Below the pieces are notes generated by a model that saw only the letters and a program-made list of their open reading frames with translations, ran no database searches and was not told the DNA's origin. 64,000 nucleotides of DNA from Companilactobacillus zhachilii (GTDB lineage: Bacteria > Bacillota > Bacilli > Lactobacillales > Lactobacillaceae). The stretch's first letter is position 1. Every line of letters begins with the position of its first letter. Made by a program: the position numbers and the translations under genes. The stretch covers positions 186,001-250,000 of the forward strand of contig NZ_CP031933.2 of NCBI RefSeq assembly GCF_003606365.2, given 5' to 3'. Below are positions 35,812-44,833 of this stretch, in pieces.

Positions 35812-36351
35812 ATGACACGTAAAGTTATTTTGTTTATCGCCGAAACCTTAGACGGTTACATTGCTGAAGAAGATGGCAATATTGATTATTTGATTGATAG
35901 CGACTTTACTTCTGGTGAAACGACAGATCATGAGTATGAAAAGCTTGTTAAACACGTTGATACGGTGGTTATGGGGCGTAAAACGTATGAACAGGTGGCT
36001 AATAAGTTATCTCCAAATAATTATCCATATGATGATTATGAAAATTATATTTTAACAACTCATCCGACTGAAAGTCTTGATAATATTCATTTCATTCGAG
36101 ACAACGCGATCGATTTAGTGGAAATGTTAAAAGGGCAACCTTCGAAAAAAGATATTTGGATTATTGGTGGAAGTAGCATTATTGCACCACTAGTTAACGC
36201 TGATTTAATTGATACTTATCAAATTGGAATCGTACCAATCGTTTTGGGGAAGGGTATTCCGTTATTCTCTGATAAAACTAAATTTAAAGAATTGAATTTA
36301 GAATCAGCTAAGAAAATTAATGGGATTGCATATTTAACTTATAGTAAATAA
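35812..36351 (+). CDS. Dihydrofolate reductase-family protein (RibD C-terminal type)
   Basis: 179 residues. FIAETLDGYIAEEDGNIDYL, VMGRKTYEQ and WIIGGSSIIAPLVNADLID are the NADPH-binding and fold motifs of the RibD_C/YwjB-type DHFR superfamily. Unlike FolA, the substrate is usually unknown. A perfect GGAGG precedes the ATG. Monocistronic, with a terminator directly after the stop. Confidence 0.88.
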   Translation: MTRKVILFIAETLDGYIAEEDGNIDYLIDSDFTSGETTDHEYEKLVKHVDTVVMGRKTYEQVANKLSPNNYPYDDYENYILTTHPTESLDNIHFIRDNAIDLVEMLKGQPSKKDIWIIGGSSIIAPLVNADLIDTYQIGIVPIVLGKGIPLFSDKTKFKELNLESAKKINGIAYLTYSK

Positions 36352-36392
36352 AAAAGAAGAAAAATCCTTAAAATTGGGATTTTTCTTCTTTT
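36350..36392. terminator. Bidirectional terminator
   Basis: AAAAGAAGAAAAATCC facing GGGATTTTTCTTCTTTT; it separates the DHFR-family gene from the convergent SLAP gene. Confidence 0.88.
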
Positions 36393-36412
36393 GTTTTATA
36401 GTCGATTAATTT

Positions 36413-37030
36413 TTAGTAAAAGAACCAGTCATCAACACTAATATAAGAGCTAACATTCATTTCAGGATCACGGAGTGGTTGATAGAAGAACCATTTGTTG
36501 TAAGTAGGTTCGGGCAAGATTTGATTAAAGACCATATGAACAGCAGGAACATAAGTATTTCTAGCAACTTCAACATAAATTTCGCCAAAAGTATTAACTA
36601 TGCACTTACCAATCTTCCATTTTGAGCCTTCAGGCAGATTAGGACTTTCCGAAATATAACCAGTGTTTTCATTAATGGTAATTGTTCCATTGTGAGAACG
36701 TGTAGTTACTGTACCAATTAATGGTGTTTGTACAGGATTTTGAACATCAGATAAAGTAGCATAGTTGTATTGAATGTACTCGTTAGTTGCCACTTGGTAG
36801 AGTGGTGAATCATGAATATAAATAGTATTGCCCACAGCCCATTCTGTGTTAGGACTTAGCGCTCTGTTAGTAATTTTTGTTCCATCGGAAGTGTAAAGCC
36901 AGATTGAACCTTGTCTAGTAACCGTCGTCGCAATTTTCGCAGCTTGAGTATCGTTTTGTGATGTTAAAACTGCACCGGTTGCGGCAAATAAAAACATAGC
37001 GATAAACGTCAGAATTTTAGATAATTTCAA
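36413..37030 (-). CDS. Secreted SLAP-domain protein
   Basis: 205 residues. Signal peptide (FIAMFLFAATGAVL) cleaved near TQAA, then SLAP repeats (NRALSPNTEWAVG; LYQVATNEYIQYNYATLSD; a second, more diverged repeat at about 105-175 with EGSKWKIGKCIVN). No catalytic domain. It starts with TTG (minus strand, 37030) after GGGGGATTC; no ATG is near. Its start overlaps the stop of the upstream deoxyribosyltransferase gene, so it is the last gene of a LysR-led minus-strand unit. Confidence 0.82.
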   Translation of the reverse strand: MKLSKILTFIAMFLFAATGAVLTSQNDTQAAKIATTVTRQGSIWLYTSDGTKITNRALSPNTEWAVGNTIYIHDSPLYQVATNEYIQYNYATLSDVQNPVQTPLIGTVTTRSHNGTITINENTGYISESPNLPEGSKWKIGKCIVNTFGEIYVEVARNTYVPAVHMVFNQILPEPTYNKWFFYQPLRDPEMNVSSYISVDDWFFY

Positions 37031-37446
37031 TTTTGAATCCCCCTATAATTTTTTAGAATCTCGATAGCTTCATCGACTGTTTGATATTCAAAAATGTCCT
37101 TAAAATAATCCGTCCCATTGATCATGGCTGACAACTGGCTCTTAGTTGAATTATGCAAAATGACCACAGGTTTATGCAATCTTTCCGCATAGCCCAACTC
37201 ATAACCAACACCCAAACTAGGATTGGAAGTCTCAGCCACAACTAAATCTGTTTCTTTGAGCCAATTAATATCGCGGTCACGAATATATTTATCATCTGTC
37301 TGACTTTGACTAGTGACTGATAAGTTATCATTCCCGATATGTTCTGTTAAAACCTGATTATCTTGATTGAGAAAATCGATTAATTTTTGATAAATTTTCA
37401 CATCGCTTCGACCGCCGCGAATTGACGCTGCAAAGTAAATTTTCAT
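37027..37446 (-). CDS. Nucleoside 2-deoxyribosyltransferase-family protein
   Basis: 139 residues. KIYFAASIRGGRSD (residues 2-15), then DRDINWLKETDLVVAETSNPSLGVGYELGYAE: the Glu in the E-T-S/GVGYELG region matches the catalytic area of this family. The members closest in style hydrolyse or transfer deoxyribose of (d)NMPs (DNPH1/Rcl-like). Start at 37446 because GGAGA lies 6 bases before it; an ATG at 37452 is too close to the ribosome site. Confidence 0.8.
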   Translation of the reverse strand: MKIYFAASIRGGRSDVKIYQKLIDFLNQDNQVLTEHIGNDNLSVTSQSQTDDKYIRDRDINWLKETDLVVAETSNPSLGVGYELGYAERLHKPVVILHNSTKSQLSAMINGTDYFKDIFEYQTVDEAIEILKNYRGIQN

Positions 37447-37448
37447 AT

Positions 37449-38327
37449 TCATTCTCCAATCTTTTCTTTGAGTGTTTTCAAAAACAATTGGTCGACTTCG
37501 GGTAAGGTTCTTTTTTTACTCCAAATCAAAGTATTAGGATCGGTCAATTCTGGAGATAATGGTCGAAAAGTCAATTCGCTGTCAGGTGAAATATCAACGA
37601 GGTGTTCATAAGTCAATGCCATACAGGCTCCTGTTTTAACCAATAAGCTGGCATTGAAAATTAGATTGTAGGAGCCAATGAAATTGTATTGATCATATAA
37701 TCCTTGGCTCCACTTTTTGAAATCACGATGATGCTTGATTTGTCTGGAAGCAATCAAAGGTCGACCAAGTAAATCACGCGACTGAATTGTTTGCTTCGAA
37801 GCTAATTGTTCATCCTGACGCATTAAAATCCCCCAGCGATTAGACTCAGGTAAGGACAAAGTGTGGTAGTTTCCCAATTCATGATGTCCCATGATGATAC
37901 CAAATTCCAAAATACCACTGTCCAAAGCCGACTCAATCACTGTATGATCGCCACTATTAAAGTTAACTTGAATTTCAGGATATTTATGGATGATGTCATG
38001 TACGGTGTCCATTACACATTGGACGGCGATACTTTCACCAGCCCCAATGTCTAAGGTTCCACTGACAATATCTTGTTTTTGTAGGTTATAGGTTGTTTTA
38101 TCAACCAAATTGACGATTTCTTGCGCGCGTTCTAATAAATAATAGCCATCTTGAGTTAGTTGAATTTGTCTTTTGCCACGGATAAATAATTGTGTGCCAA
38201 GACTGGTTTCTAAATCGGCAATTTGACGAGATAAGGCTGGTTGAGAAATATGCAATAAACGGGCAGCTCGGGAGATATTTTGTTCCTGAGCAATAGCTAA
38301 AAAGTAACGTAAAACTCTTACATCCAT
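37449..38327 (-). CDS. LysR-family transcriptional regulator
   Basis: 292 residues. N-terminal helix-turn-helix (MDVRVLRYFLAIAQEQNISR, then SQPALSRQIADLE) and a C-terminal substrate-binding domain with GTLDIGAGES and related strands. I start at 38327 where AGGAGTC precedes the ATG; longer in-frame starts reach into the promoter region. Divergent from the acetyltransferase-SDR-AKR operon at 38435, so it probably controls that operon. It also leads the minus-strand unit with the deoxyribosyltransferase and SLAP genes. Confidence 0.9.
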   Translation of the reverse strand: MDVRVLRYFLAIAQEQNISRAARLLHISQPALSRQIADLETSLGTQLFIRGKRQIQLTQDGYYLLERAQEIVNLVDKTTYNLQKQDIVSGTLDIGAGESIAVQCVMDTVHDIIHKYPEIQVNFNSGDHTVIESALDSGILEFGIIMGHHELGNYHTLSLPESNRWGILMRQDEQLASKQTIQSRDLLGRPLIASRQIKHHRDFKKWSQGLYDQYNFIGSYNLIFNASLLVKTGACMALTYEHLVDISPDSELTFRPLSPELTDPNTLIWSKKRTLPEVDQLFLKTLKEKIGE

Positions 38328-38350
38328 TGATAGACTCCTATTATAACAAA

Positions 38351-38402
38351 AAGGTATGATTAACAATTCATGATAAGTATTTAACATTATAGTAATACCT
38401 TT
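38351..38402. promoter_or_regulatory. Inverted repeat between LysR gene and divergent operon
   Basis: AAAGGTAT (38351-38358) and ATACCTTT (38395-38402) flank an AT-rich stretch in the 107-base divergent spacer. It could be a LysR regulatory site pair; no experimental basis. Confidence 0.4.
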
Positions 38403-38434
38403 GTATACTGATTTCAATCAGTGAGGTGTTAAAG

Positions 38435-38977
38435 ATGAAATCAGAAATGGACGTGGGAACTAAAGCCTACGAACAAATTGAAAAAATTAATCATAGGAAT
38501 CAACTTTTAGTTCAACAATTAAATGACACGCCACATACACAACCGGAAATACGAAAATTGGTCAGTCAAATTACAAATGAGAAAATTGATGAAACGACCG
38601 AAATTAGATTGCCATTTTATACAGATTTTGGACAAAATTTGCATCTTGGTAAAAATGTTTATATCAGTAATTGCTCGATGTTTGTTGATTTGGGTGGGAT
38701 TTACATTGGCGATAATGTTTTGATTGGACCTAATGCCACGATTACATCGGTTAATCACCATATTAATCCTGAACAAAGACGTCATTTGAAATTTAAATCA
38801 GTTTATATTCACGACAACGCTTGGTTAGGTGCTAATGTCACTGTGACCCCAGGAACGACTATCGGTGAAAATGCAATTGTAGCCGCTGGGGCAGTGGTAA
38901 CAAAAAATGTTCCTGCTAATACGATTGTCGCCGGGATACCTGCACGAGTGATTAAAACAATTAAGGAGAAAAATTAA
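38435..38977 (+). CDS. Maltose/galactoside O-acetyltransferase-family protein
   Basis: 180 residues. N-terminal Mac-like segment, then a left-handed beta-helix: NVYISNCSMFVDLGGIYIGD, GPNATITSVNHHIN (catalytic His region, about residues 108-113) and GENAIVAAGAVVTKNVPANT. Expected to acetylate a sugar using acetyl-CoA. ATG at 38435 follows GAGGTG. It overlaps the SDR start (TAATGA), forming an operon with the SDR and aldo/keto reductase genes, divergent from a LysR gene. Confidence 0.9.
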   Translation: MKSEMDVGTKAYEQIEKINHRNQLLVQQLNDTPHTQPEIRKLVSQITNEKIDETTEIRLPFYTDFGQNLHLGKNVYISNCSMFVDLGGIYIGDNVLIGPNATITSVNHHINPEQRRHLKFKSVYIHDNAWLGANVTVTPGTTIGENAIVAAGAVVTKNVPANTIVAGIPARVIKTIKEKN

Positions 38978-39726
38978 TGAGTTTAAAAGATAAAGTAGTA
39001 GTTATTATGGGAGCCTCCAGTGGTATTGGTGCCGCCACAGCTAATTTGTTGGCTAAACAAGGTGCAAAGTTAAGCATTGCTGCTCGGAGATTAAATCGTT
39101 TGGAAGAAATTAAACAACAAAATACAGGCGCTGAAATCAAAACTTTTGAAGCAGACGTAACTAAAGCTGATGAGGTTCAAAAAGTTATTGATGGGACGGT
39201 TGCAGCATATGGTCGAATCGATGTTTTATTCAATAATGCTGGGATTATGCCAGTAAATAATTTGGACCAATTAGCTCATGATGAATGGCAAAATATGCTT
39301 GATATTAATGTAAAAGGTATCTTGAACGGGATTGCTGCAGCCTTACCAGTTATGAAGCAACAAAAGAGCGGGCATGTAATTACCACATCATCAGTTTTAG
39401 GCTATGAAGTTTTACCTGGTTATGCAGCTTATTCGGGAACAAAATATGCGGTTCGAGCAATCATGGAAGGTTTGCGCCAAGAAGAGCATGCCAATAATAT
39501 TAAAACAACAATTATTGCTCCAGGTTCTGTAAAAACGGAATTGTTTAATTCTATTAATAATAAGGAAGTTCGTGAAGGAATAGTTGACGCGATGAAACAG
39601 CCGGGTGCCGAAATGATGGCTTTACAACCAGAAGAAATTGCTCAAGCAGTAGCCTTCGCAATTGATACCCCAGCTAATATGGCTGTTAATGAAATGGTAA
39701 TTCGTCCTACAGGACAAGAAGTTTAA
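38977..39726 (+). CDS. Short-chain dehydrogenase/reductase
   Basis: 249 residues. GASSGIG (residues 11-17), NNAG (about 88-91), Ser in TTSSVLG and YSGTK (about 150-154). Classical SDR lacking a signal peptide; the style (ETFEADVTKADEV, GIAAALPVMKQQKSGHVI) is common in Lactobacillaceae stress or redox regions. Ribosome site AAGGAGAA lies in the acetyltransferase gene. Middle gene of a three-gene operon. Confidence 0.9.
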   Translation: MSLKDKVVVIMGASSGIGAATANLLAKQGAKLSIAARRLNRLEEIKQQNTGAEIKTFEADVTKADEVQKVIDGTVAAYGRIDVLFNNAGIMPVNNLDQLAHDEWQNMLDINVKGILNGIAAALPVMKQQKSGHVITTSSVLGYEVLPGYAAYSGTKYAVRAIMEGLRQEEHANNIKTTIIAPGSVKTELFNSINNKEVREGIVDAMKQPGAEMMALQPEEIAQAVAFAIDTPANMAVNEMVIRPTGQEV

Positions 39727-39744
39727 TGAATAGGAGAGAAAAAT

Positions 39745-40611
39745 ATGTCAATTTTTGATGAAACAATTACATTAAATAACGGAGTTAAAATCCCTAAGTT
39801 AGCTTTGGGTGTTTGGGAAATCCCTGATGATAAAGTAGCTGATGCCGTCAAGAGTGCCGTTGATATCGGTTATCGTCATATTGATACAGCTCAAGCTTAT
39901 GGCAATGAACGAGGTGTTGGTGAAGGTGTTCGTAATGCTAGTGTTAGCCGTGATAAAATTTTTGTAAATTCTAAGGTTGCCGCTGAGATTAAAAATTACG
40001 ATGAAGCTAAGCGGTCAATTGACGAAACCTTGAGTAAGATGGATTTGGATTATTTGGATATGATGATTATTCATAACCCTCAACCTTGGAATGAAGTTAA
40101 CCAAGGCAATGATCGTCACTTTGAAGGTAATTTGGAAACATGGCGTGCGATGGAAGATGCTGTCAAAGCTGGTAAGTTAAAGACTATTGGTGTCTCAAGT
40201 TTTGATAAGGAAGATTTGGATAATTTAATTAAAAATAGTTCAACTAAACCAGCAGTCAATCAAGTGCAGATTCATATCGGCGATACACCAATGGATATTA
40301 TCAAATATTCTCAAGCTAATGATATTGCAGTCGAAGCATTTTCACCTGTTGCCCATGGTGCAGCTTTGAAGGATGAACGCATTAAGCAAATGGCTGCTAA
40401 ATATAATGTCAGCGTGCCACAATTGTGCATTCGTTATGATTGGCAATTGAACGTAATTGTCTTGCCTAAGTCAGCCAATCCTGAACATATGAAGGATAAT
40501 GCAGAATTGGATTTTGAAATTTCTGATGAAGATATGAAGATTTTAATGGAGATTGATCAAATGGATTATGGTGAGGCTAGCGTCTTTCCAGTCTTTGGTG
40601 GCAAGCTTTAA
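39745..40611 (+). CDS. Aldo/keto reductase
   Basis: 288 residues. TLNNGVKIPKLALGVWEI at the N-terminus, DTAQAYGNE with catalytic Asp and Tyr (about 47-55), VNSKV with the catalytic Lys, IHNPQPW with the His, and C-terminal VLPKSANPEHM for NADPH. In line with 2,5-diketogluconate reductase-type AKR5 enzymes. Ribosome site TAGGAGAG. Ends the operon; repeat A2 and a terminator follow. Confidence 0.92.
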   Translation: MSIFDETITLNNGVKIPKLALGVWEIPDDKVADAVKSAVDIGYRHIDTAQAYGNERGVGEGVRNASVSRDKIFVNSKVAAEIKNYDEAKRSIDETLSKMDLDYLDMMIIHNPQPWNEVNQGNDRHFEGNLETWRAMEDAVKAGKLKTIGVSSFDKEDLDNLIKNSSTKPAVNQVQIHIGDTPMDIIKYSQANDIAVEAFSPVAHGAALKDERIKQMAAKYNVSVPQLCIRYDWQLNVIVLPKSANPEHMKDNAELDFEISDEDMKILMEIDQMDYGEASVFPVFGGKL

Positions 40612-40620
40612 AAGATAAGT

Positions 40621-40797
40621 CCGCCGGAGGGCGAGGCTGATTGTGGCTGCTGTGGGACCGGTCTGAGCCAAGGTCTCAGACCTCGATTTTGAGCTTCGCA
40701 AAAAGCGCGAATCTCAAAATACGTCCGTGGCGTAAGAGTCGCTACGCAACTCTAACGGCCACCTTCACTGCTGGCACAATCACCCTCGCCCTCCGGC
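40621..40797 (+). repeat. Structured dispersed repeat, family A, copy 2
   Basis: Closing arms GGAGGGCGAGG... (40625-40653) and its partner (ending 40793) pair at 25 of 29 positions. Inner hairpins: GGTCTGAG-CCAAGGT-CTCAGACC (40660-40682), TTTTGAG/CTCAAAA with TTCGC/GCGAA, and GTGG...CCAC with AGAGT/ACTCT. The loop CCAAGGT is identical to copy 1 although the stem differs. The GC content is clearly above the surroundings. A frame of about 65 codons within it (40641-40838) is not a gene. Confidence 0.85.
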
Positions 40798-40874
40798 TCC
40801 ATTTAAATATGCAGCCAATACCTTCATTTGAAGTTTGATGGATTGATTTAATTAGTAATTTAAAAATTTGAATG

Positions 40875-40915
40875 AAAAAAATGCGAAGATCTTTTAAGGG
40901 TCTTCGCATTTTTTA
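40875..40915. terminator. Bidirectional terminator
   Basis: AAAAAATGCGAAGA pairs with TCTTCGCATTTTTT; it separates the AKR operon from the convergent NmrA gene. Together with repeat A2 it fills the 340-base gap 40612-40951. Confidence 0.88.
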
Positions 40916-40951
40916 TTCAATCAATAGGTTGAAATATATTATAAATTTTAG

Positions 40952-41815
40952 TTATTTGAAATCTTCTTGATAATCTTGAATGTAGTTTTCAATAGTTTTT
41001 GGCTCGTGTCCAAGAACTTTTTCAGCAGTATCGGTGACTTCTTTGGCATTACCTAGCTGTGTAATTAAATAAAGCATGACCATGACGTTAACGAAGTCTT
41101 TTTTCATTCCTCGTTGTAACATTACTTTTCTGAATTTCCATAAACTTGGTTGGCTGTAAGTTATTGGTGTTCCCAAAACTTTAGTCATTATTTGGGCAAT
41201 CTCGTGATATGACAAAGCCATTGGTCCAGTGATATTTAGCTTTTGATTCAGATATTTGTCATCTAATAAGGCAATTCCAGCTATCTCTCCGATATCTCTA
41301 GTATCAATGAAACTAGTTCGTGAATTTCCGGCAGGGATGAATAGGTCGTGATTTTCTTTTATATCGAATTGATGAGTTGTATTGAGATTTTGCATGAAGA
41401 AACTTGGTCTGATGAAAGTGTAGGGCAGGTCCATGTCTACAATCATTTGTTCGATTTGATGATGTGGTGTCATGGGATTTTTCTCAACACCTAATAGAGA
41501 AATGAAGACGATTTGCTCAATATTTTGTGTTTTGACGTATTTTAGAAAGGGCAACATATCTTTTTTTGGATTAGCCAACTGTGGCGGCCTTACGAAGAAG
41601 ACTTTATTAACTCCAGTAAGTGCTGTTTCAAAAGTGGATGAATCTAAGAAATCAAAGTGTCTAACTTCCACATTATTATATTCCTGAAATTCTTGGGTAG
41701 CTTTGGCAAGGTTATGTGCTCCGGCAACGGTTGGAACGTTATGTTGATTCAAATATTGGACCAAGGGATATCCGATATTACCAGTTCCGCCAATTACTAA
41801 AATTTTATTTGTCAT
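40952..41815 (-). CDS. NmrA-family NAD(P)-binding oxidoreductase
   Basis: 287 residues. Rossmann motif GGTGNIGYP (residues 8-16), VFFVRPPQLANP, and TFIRPSFFMQN; NmrA/QOR2-like. I start at 41815, where AGGAGAAATTATA precedes the ATG; a longer frame reaching 41938 crosses the divergent promoter. It diverges from the esterase gene at 41905, so the 89-base spacer must hold both promoters. Substrate unknown. Confidence 0.87.
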   Translation of the reverse strand: MTNKILVIGGTGNIGYPLVQYLNQHNVPTVAGAHNLAKATQEFQEYNNVEVRHFDFLDSSTFETALTGVNKVFFVRPPQLANPKKDMLPFLKYVKTQNIEQIVFISLLGVEKNPMTPHHQIEQMIVDMDLPYTFIRPSFFMQNLNTTHQFDIKENHDLFIPAGNSRTSFIDTRDIGEIAGIALLDDKYLNQKLNITGPMALSYHEIAQIMTKVLGTPITYSQPSLWKFRKVMLQRGMKKDFVNVMVMLYLITQLGNAKEVTDTAEKVLGHEPKTIENYIQDYQEDFK

Positions 41816-41904
41816 TATAATTTCTCCTATCTGATTAACTTTATTATATTCATTTTTTGATAACAGTATTAGAATAATCATAATTTGAAAAAGAGGTTGA
41901 TTAA

Positions 41905-42654
41905 ATGGATGTCGAAATAAAGCGTGATGGATTAACATTAAGAGGAACTTTTGAAAAACCTGTAGCTGACAAATTTAATTTAGTAGTTTTGATGCACGGT
42001 TTTACGTCTGATCGAGGGATGAATCCAGACCAATTATTGTATCAATTAGCTAAAAATTTTGAGGAAAAAGGGTTGGCAACGTTACGCTTTGATTTTAATG
42101 GTCATGGTCAGTCAGATGGTAAGTTTGAAGATATGACTGTTCTGAATGAAATCGGTGATGCCAAGGCTATTTTGGACTATGCTCGACAAATTGATGGTGT
42201 TGAAAAAATTTATTTGTTGGGTCACTCACAAGGTGGAGTTGTTGCTAGTATGATAGCCGGATACTATCCAGAAAAGATTGCTAAATTAGCACTTTTGGCT
42301 CCAGCGGCCACTTTGAAAGATGATGCGTTAAAAGGTGATACTCAAGGCTTTACATATGATCCACATAATATTCCCGATACTTTACCAATTAAAAAGGGCC
42401 TAACTTTAGGTGGATTTTATTTACGAACAGCTCAAACTTTACCTATTTATGAAGTGGCACAATTGTATCGAGGACCAGTTTGTTTAGTTCATGGATTGAA
42501 AGATACAGTCGTAAATAAGATTGCTTCAACACGTTATGATGATGTTTACGCCAACGATACTTTGCATTTGTTAGATGATGCTGACCATGGCTTTAACATT
42601 GGTAATTCACGACGAGAAGCTCTGGATATTGCGACAGATTTTTTCCTTCAATAA
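41905..42654 (+). CDS. Alpha/beta hydrolase, cinnamoyl-esterase-like
   Basis: 249 residues. LMHGFTSDRGMNP, FDFNGHGQSDG, nucleophile Ser in LLGHSQGGVVAS (about residue 108), Asp in VHGLKDTVV and His in DADHGF: a complete triad. The pattern, including the GHSQGG elbow and insert, resembles feruloyl/cinnamoyl esterases of lactobacilli, which release hydroxycinnamates from plant esters; other short-chain esters are possible. Ribosome site AGAGG. No signal peptide. Confidence 0.85.
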   Translation: MDVEIKRDGLTLRGTFEKPVADKFNLVVLMHGFTSDRGMNPDQLLYQLAKNFEEKGLATLRFDFNGHGQSDGKFEDMTVLNEIGDAKAILDYARQIDGVEKIYLLGHSQGGVVASMIAGYYPEKIAKLALLAPAATLKDDALKGDTQGFTYDPHNIPDTLPIKKGLTLGGFYLRTAQTLPIYEVAQLYRGPVCLVHGLKDTVVNKIASTRYDDVYANDTLHLLDDADHGFNIGNSRREALDIATDFFLQ

Positions 42655-42739
42655 GTTCTATGAGTTTTAAAATTATCTTTATCTATTGATAAATGTCATA
42701 ATGATATTAGATAATAAATTTGAAGGTGGGGTTGATAAA

Positions 42740-42973
42740 ATGACAGATAAACAATTTACACTTGAGGAATTGAAAAAATATAATGGTGAAAATGGCAATC
42801 CAGCATATGTAGCAATCGATGGTACTGTTTATGATGTAACTGATGTGGAACCATGGCAAGGTGGCAAGCATCACGGAAATGTTGCTGGAAACGATTTGTC
42901 TGAAGCAATTATGAAATCGCCACATAAACATTCCGTTTTAGCTAAGTTAAATGAAGTTGGCAAATTAGCCTAA
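42740..42973 (+). CDS. Cytochrome b5-like heme/steroid-binding domain protein
   Basis: 77 residues, one complete small cytochrome b5-type domain: FTLEELKKYNG, PAYVAIDGTVYDVTDV, WQGGKHHGN (first His ligand region) and SPHKHSVLAKL (second). No membrane anchor or signal. Stand-alone small b5-like proteins occur in Firmicutes but their role is obscure; most lactobacilli lack heme synthesis, so the ligand may be imported heme or something else. Start at 42740 after AAGGTGGGG. It lies between the esterase and alcohol dehydrogenase genes. Confidence 0.85.
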   Translation: MTDKQFTLEELKKYNGENGNPAYVAIDGTVYDVTDVEPWQGGKHHGNVAGNDLSEAIMKSPHKHSVLAKLNEVGKLA

Positions 42974-43057
42974 AAGAATATAAATTAATCACTAAATAGG
43001 TCTTAGTAATCTCAAAATAGATTGCTTTGGCTTATTTTTTTATGGATAAATCAAATC

Positions 43058-43142
43058 ATAAGTAAAACTTATCAATCACTATAGAAATCACAATTGGTTA
43101 AATTCTGTTTTGCTAGTAATATAATCACCGTAAGTTAAATCA
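43058..43142 (+). promoter_or_regulatory. LysR-type box and promoter of the alcohol dehydrogenase gene
   Basis: ATAAG-TAAAA-CTTAT (43058-43072), TTGGTT (43094-43099), 17 bases, TAATAT (43117-43122) and AAGTTAAATCA (43132-43142), at the same offsets as in the promoter at 23584-23668. Confidence 0.62.
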
Positions 43143-43184
43143 AAGAAATATTTATATAAAATAAATTTAAGGAGATTTTGAATT

Positions 43185-44222
43185 ATGAGAGCAGCAACTT
43201 TTATTGAACCAGGAAAAATGGAAGTTAGAGACTATCCAATGCCAACAATTCAAAAACCAACTGATGCAATTATCAAAATCATTCGGGCTTGTGTCTGCGG
43301 TTCGGATTTATGGTGGTACCGTGGAATTTCTAAACGGGAAGCTGGTTCAACAGTTGGTCATGAAGCCATTGGTATTGTGGAGTCAGTTGGCTCAGAAGTT
43401 ACAGACGTTAAAGTTGGTGATTTTGTCATCGCACCATTTACACATGGGTGTGGTCACTGTGCCGCTTGTTTAGCAGGATTTGATGGGGATTGTTTGAACA
43501 AAGAAGCCGGTGGCAATGGCGGTTATCAAGGTGAATATTTACGTTTTATTAATGCTAACTGGGCTCTAGTTAAGATCCCCGGTCAACCAGAAGATTACTC
43601 TGATGAAATGCTCAATAATTTCTTAGCTTTAGCAGATGTAATGGCAACTGGTTTCCATGCTGCAAAGAGTGCCGAGGTTAAAAAAGATGATACCGTCGTA
43701 GTTATGGGTGATGGTGCCGTTGGTTTGAGTGGGGTCCTTTCAGCAAAACTACTTGGAGCTAAGAGAATTATTGCTATGAGTCGTCATGAAGATCGTCAAA
43801 AGTTAGCTAAGGAATTTGGTGCAACTGATATTATTGCTGAACGTGGCGATGAGGCGGTTGAAAAAGTTATGGAATTAACAAAGACTGGGGCTGATGCCGT
43901 GCTGGAATGTGTCGGAACTGAACAGTCAGTTGATACAGCAGTTAAAGTCGGTCGTCCCGGAGCAATCGTTGGCCGTGTTGGTGTTCCCCAAAAGGCAGAA
44001 ATGAATACTAATAATTTATTCTGGAAAAATATTGGACTTCGTGGCGGAATTGCCTCAGTTACAACAGATGATAAAGAAATTTTATTAGATGCTGTTTTAA
44101 GTGGGAAAATTAATCCGGGTAAAGTCTTCACGAAACGATTTGATCTTGATCATATTCAAGATGCTTATGAAGCAATGGACAAGAGAACTGCTATTAAATC
44201 ATTATTAATTATTAATAAATAA
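43185..44222 (+). CDS. Zinc-dependent alcohol dehydrogenase
   Basis: 345-residue medium-chain dehydrogenase. Catalytic zinc ligands in RACVCGSDLWWY (Cys about 38) and VGHEAIG (His-Glu, about 60); structural zinc Cys set in THGCGHCAACLAGFDGDC (about 90-106); NAD(P) motif GDGAVGLSG (about 175). Reversible oxidation of an alcohol or reduction of an aldehyde. Strong ribosome site AAGGAGA. The next NAD(P)-binding gene starts 14 bases after it, so they are co-transcribed. Confidence 0.92.
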   Translation: MRAATFIEPGKMEVRDYPMPTIQKPTDAIIKIIRACVCGSDLWWYRGISKREAGSTVGHEAIGIVESVGSEVTDVKVGDFVIAPFTHGCGHCAACLAGFDGDCLNKEAGGNGGYQGEYLRFINANWALVKIPGQPEDYSDEMLNNFLALADVMATGFHAAKSAEVKKDDTVVVMGDGAVGLSGVLSAKLLGAKRIIAMSRHEDRQKLAKEFGATDIIAERGDEAVEKVMELTKTGADAVLECVGTEQSVDTAVKVGRPGAIVGRVGVPQKAEMNTNNLFWKNIGLRGGIASVTTDDKEILLDAVLSGKINPGKVFTKRFDLDHIQDAYEAMDKRTAIKSLLIINK

Positions 44223-44236
44223 GAAGGTATTTTAAA

Positions 44237-44833
44237 ATGACAAATGTATTAATTATTGGTGCAACTGGAACAATCGGTGGTGCTGTGCGTCAAACACTTT
44301 TAAAAGAAACAGATGATCAACTAACTTTATTTGCTCGTAGTGCTAGTCGTTTGAGTGTTAGTGATCGTGAAAAAGTCGTTGCTGGAGATGTGATGAAAGA
44401 TGCAGATCTAGATAATGCTATGGCTAATCAAGATGCTGTTTTTGTTGCGTTGAGTGGTCCACTGGGACAATTTGCGAAAAAGATTGTTGCTGCAATGGAT
44501 CGAAATAATGTTTCACGATTATTATTTATTACTTCGATGGGTATTTATAATGAAATTCCTGCTTCGGTTGGTAGTAACGGTAATTTGGAAAACAATAGTG
44601 TACTTCGTTCTTATCGTGAAGCGGCTGATGTAGTCGAAGGATCTGACTTGAACTATACCGTTATTCGTCCGGGTTGGTTTACTAATGGTCCAGTTAATTA
44701 TGAAATTACTCGTAAGGGTGAACCTTTTGGTGGACATGATGTTTCAATCAGTTCAATCGCTGATTTTGTTAAAAATGCGGTGGCTGATGAAACTTATTAC
44801 TCACATGATAGTGTTGGTTTGAATACAAAGTAA
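44237..44833 (+). CDS. NAD(P)-binding atypical SDR (YwnB/BVR-B type)
   Basis: 198 residues. IIGATGTIGGAV (residues 6-17) is the Rossmann motif; VVAGDVMKDADLDNAM, LLFITSMGIYNEIP and YTVIRPGWFTNGP follow, as in NAD(P)H-binding proteins of the flavin-reductase/biliverdin-reductase B type. Ribosome site GAAGG. Second gene of the alcohol dehydrogenase operon. Repeat B2 begins directly at its stop and may end the transcript. Confidence 0.87.
   Translation: MTNVLIIGATGTIGGAVRQTLLKETDDQLTLFARSASRLSVSDREKVVAGDVMKDADLDNAMANQDAVFVALSGPLGQFAKKIVAAMDRNNVSRLLFITSMGIYNEIPASVGSNGNLENNSVLRSYREAADVVEGSDLNYTVIRPGWFTNGPVNYEITRKGEPFGGHDVSISSIADFVKNAVADETYYSHDSVGLNTK

Noticed and set aside
40641..40838. 65-codon frame inside repeat A2, and 63-codon frame inside A3
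   Set aside because: The sequence is explained by paired stems; the frames differ between copies and no ribosome site is present.
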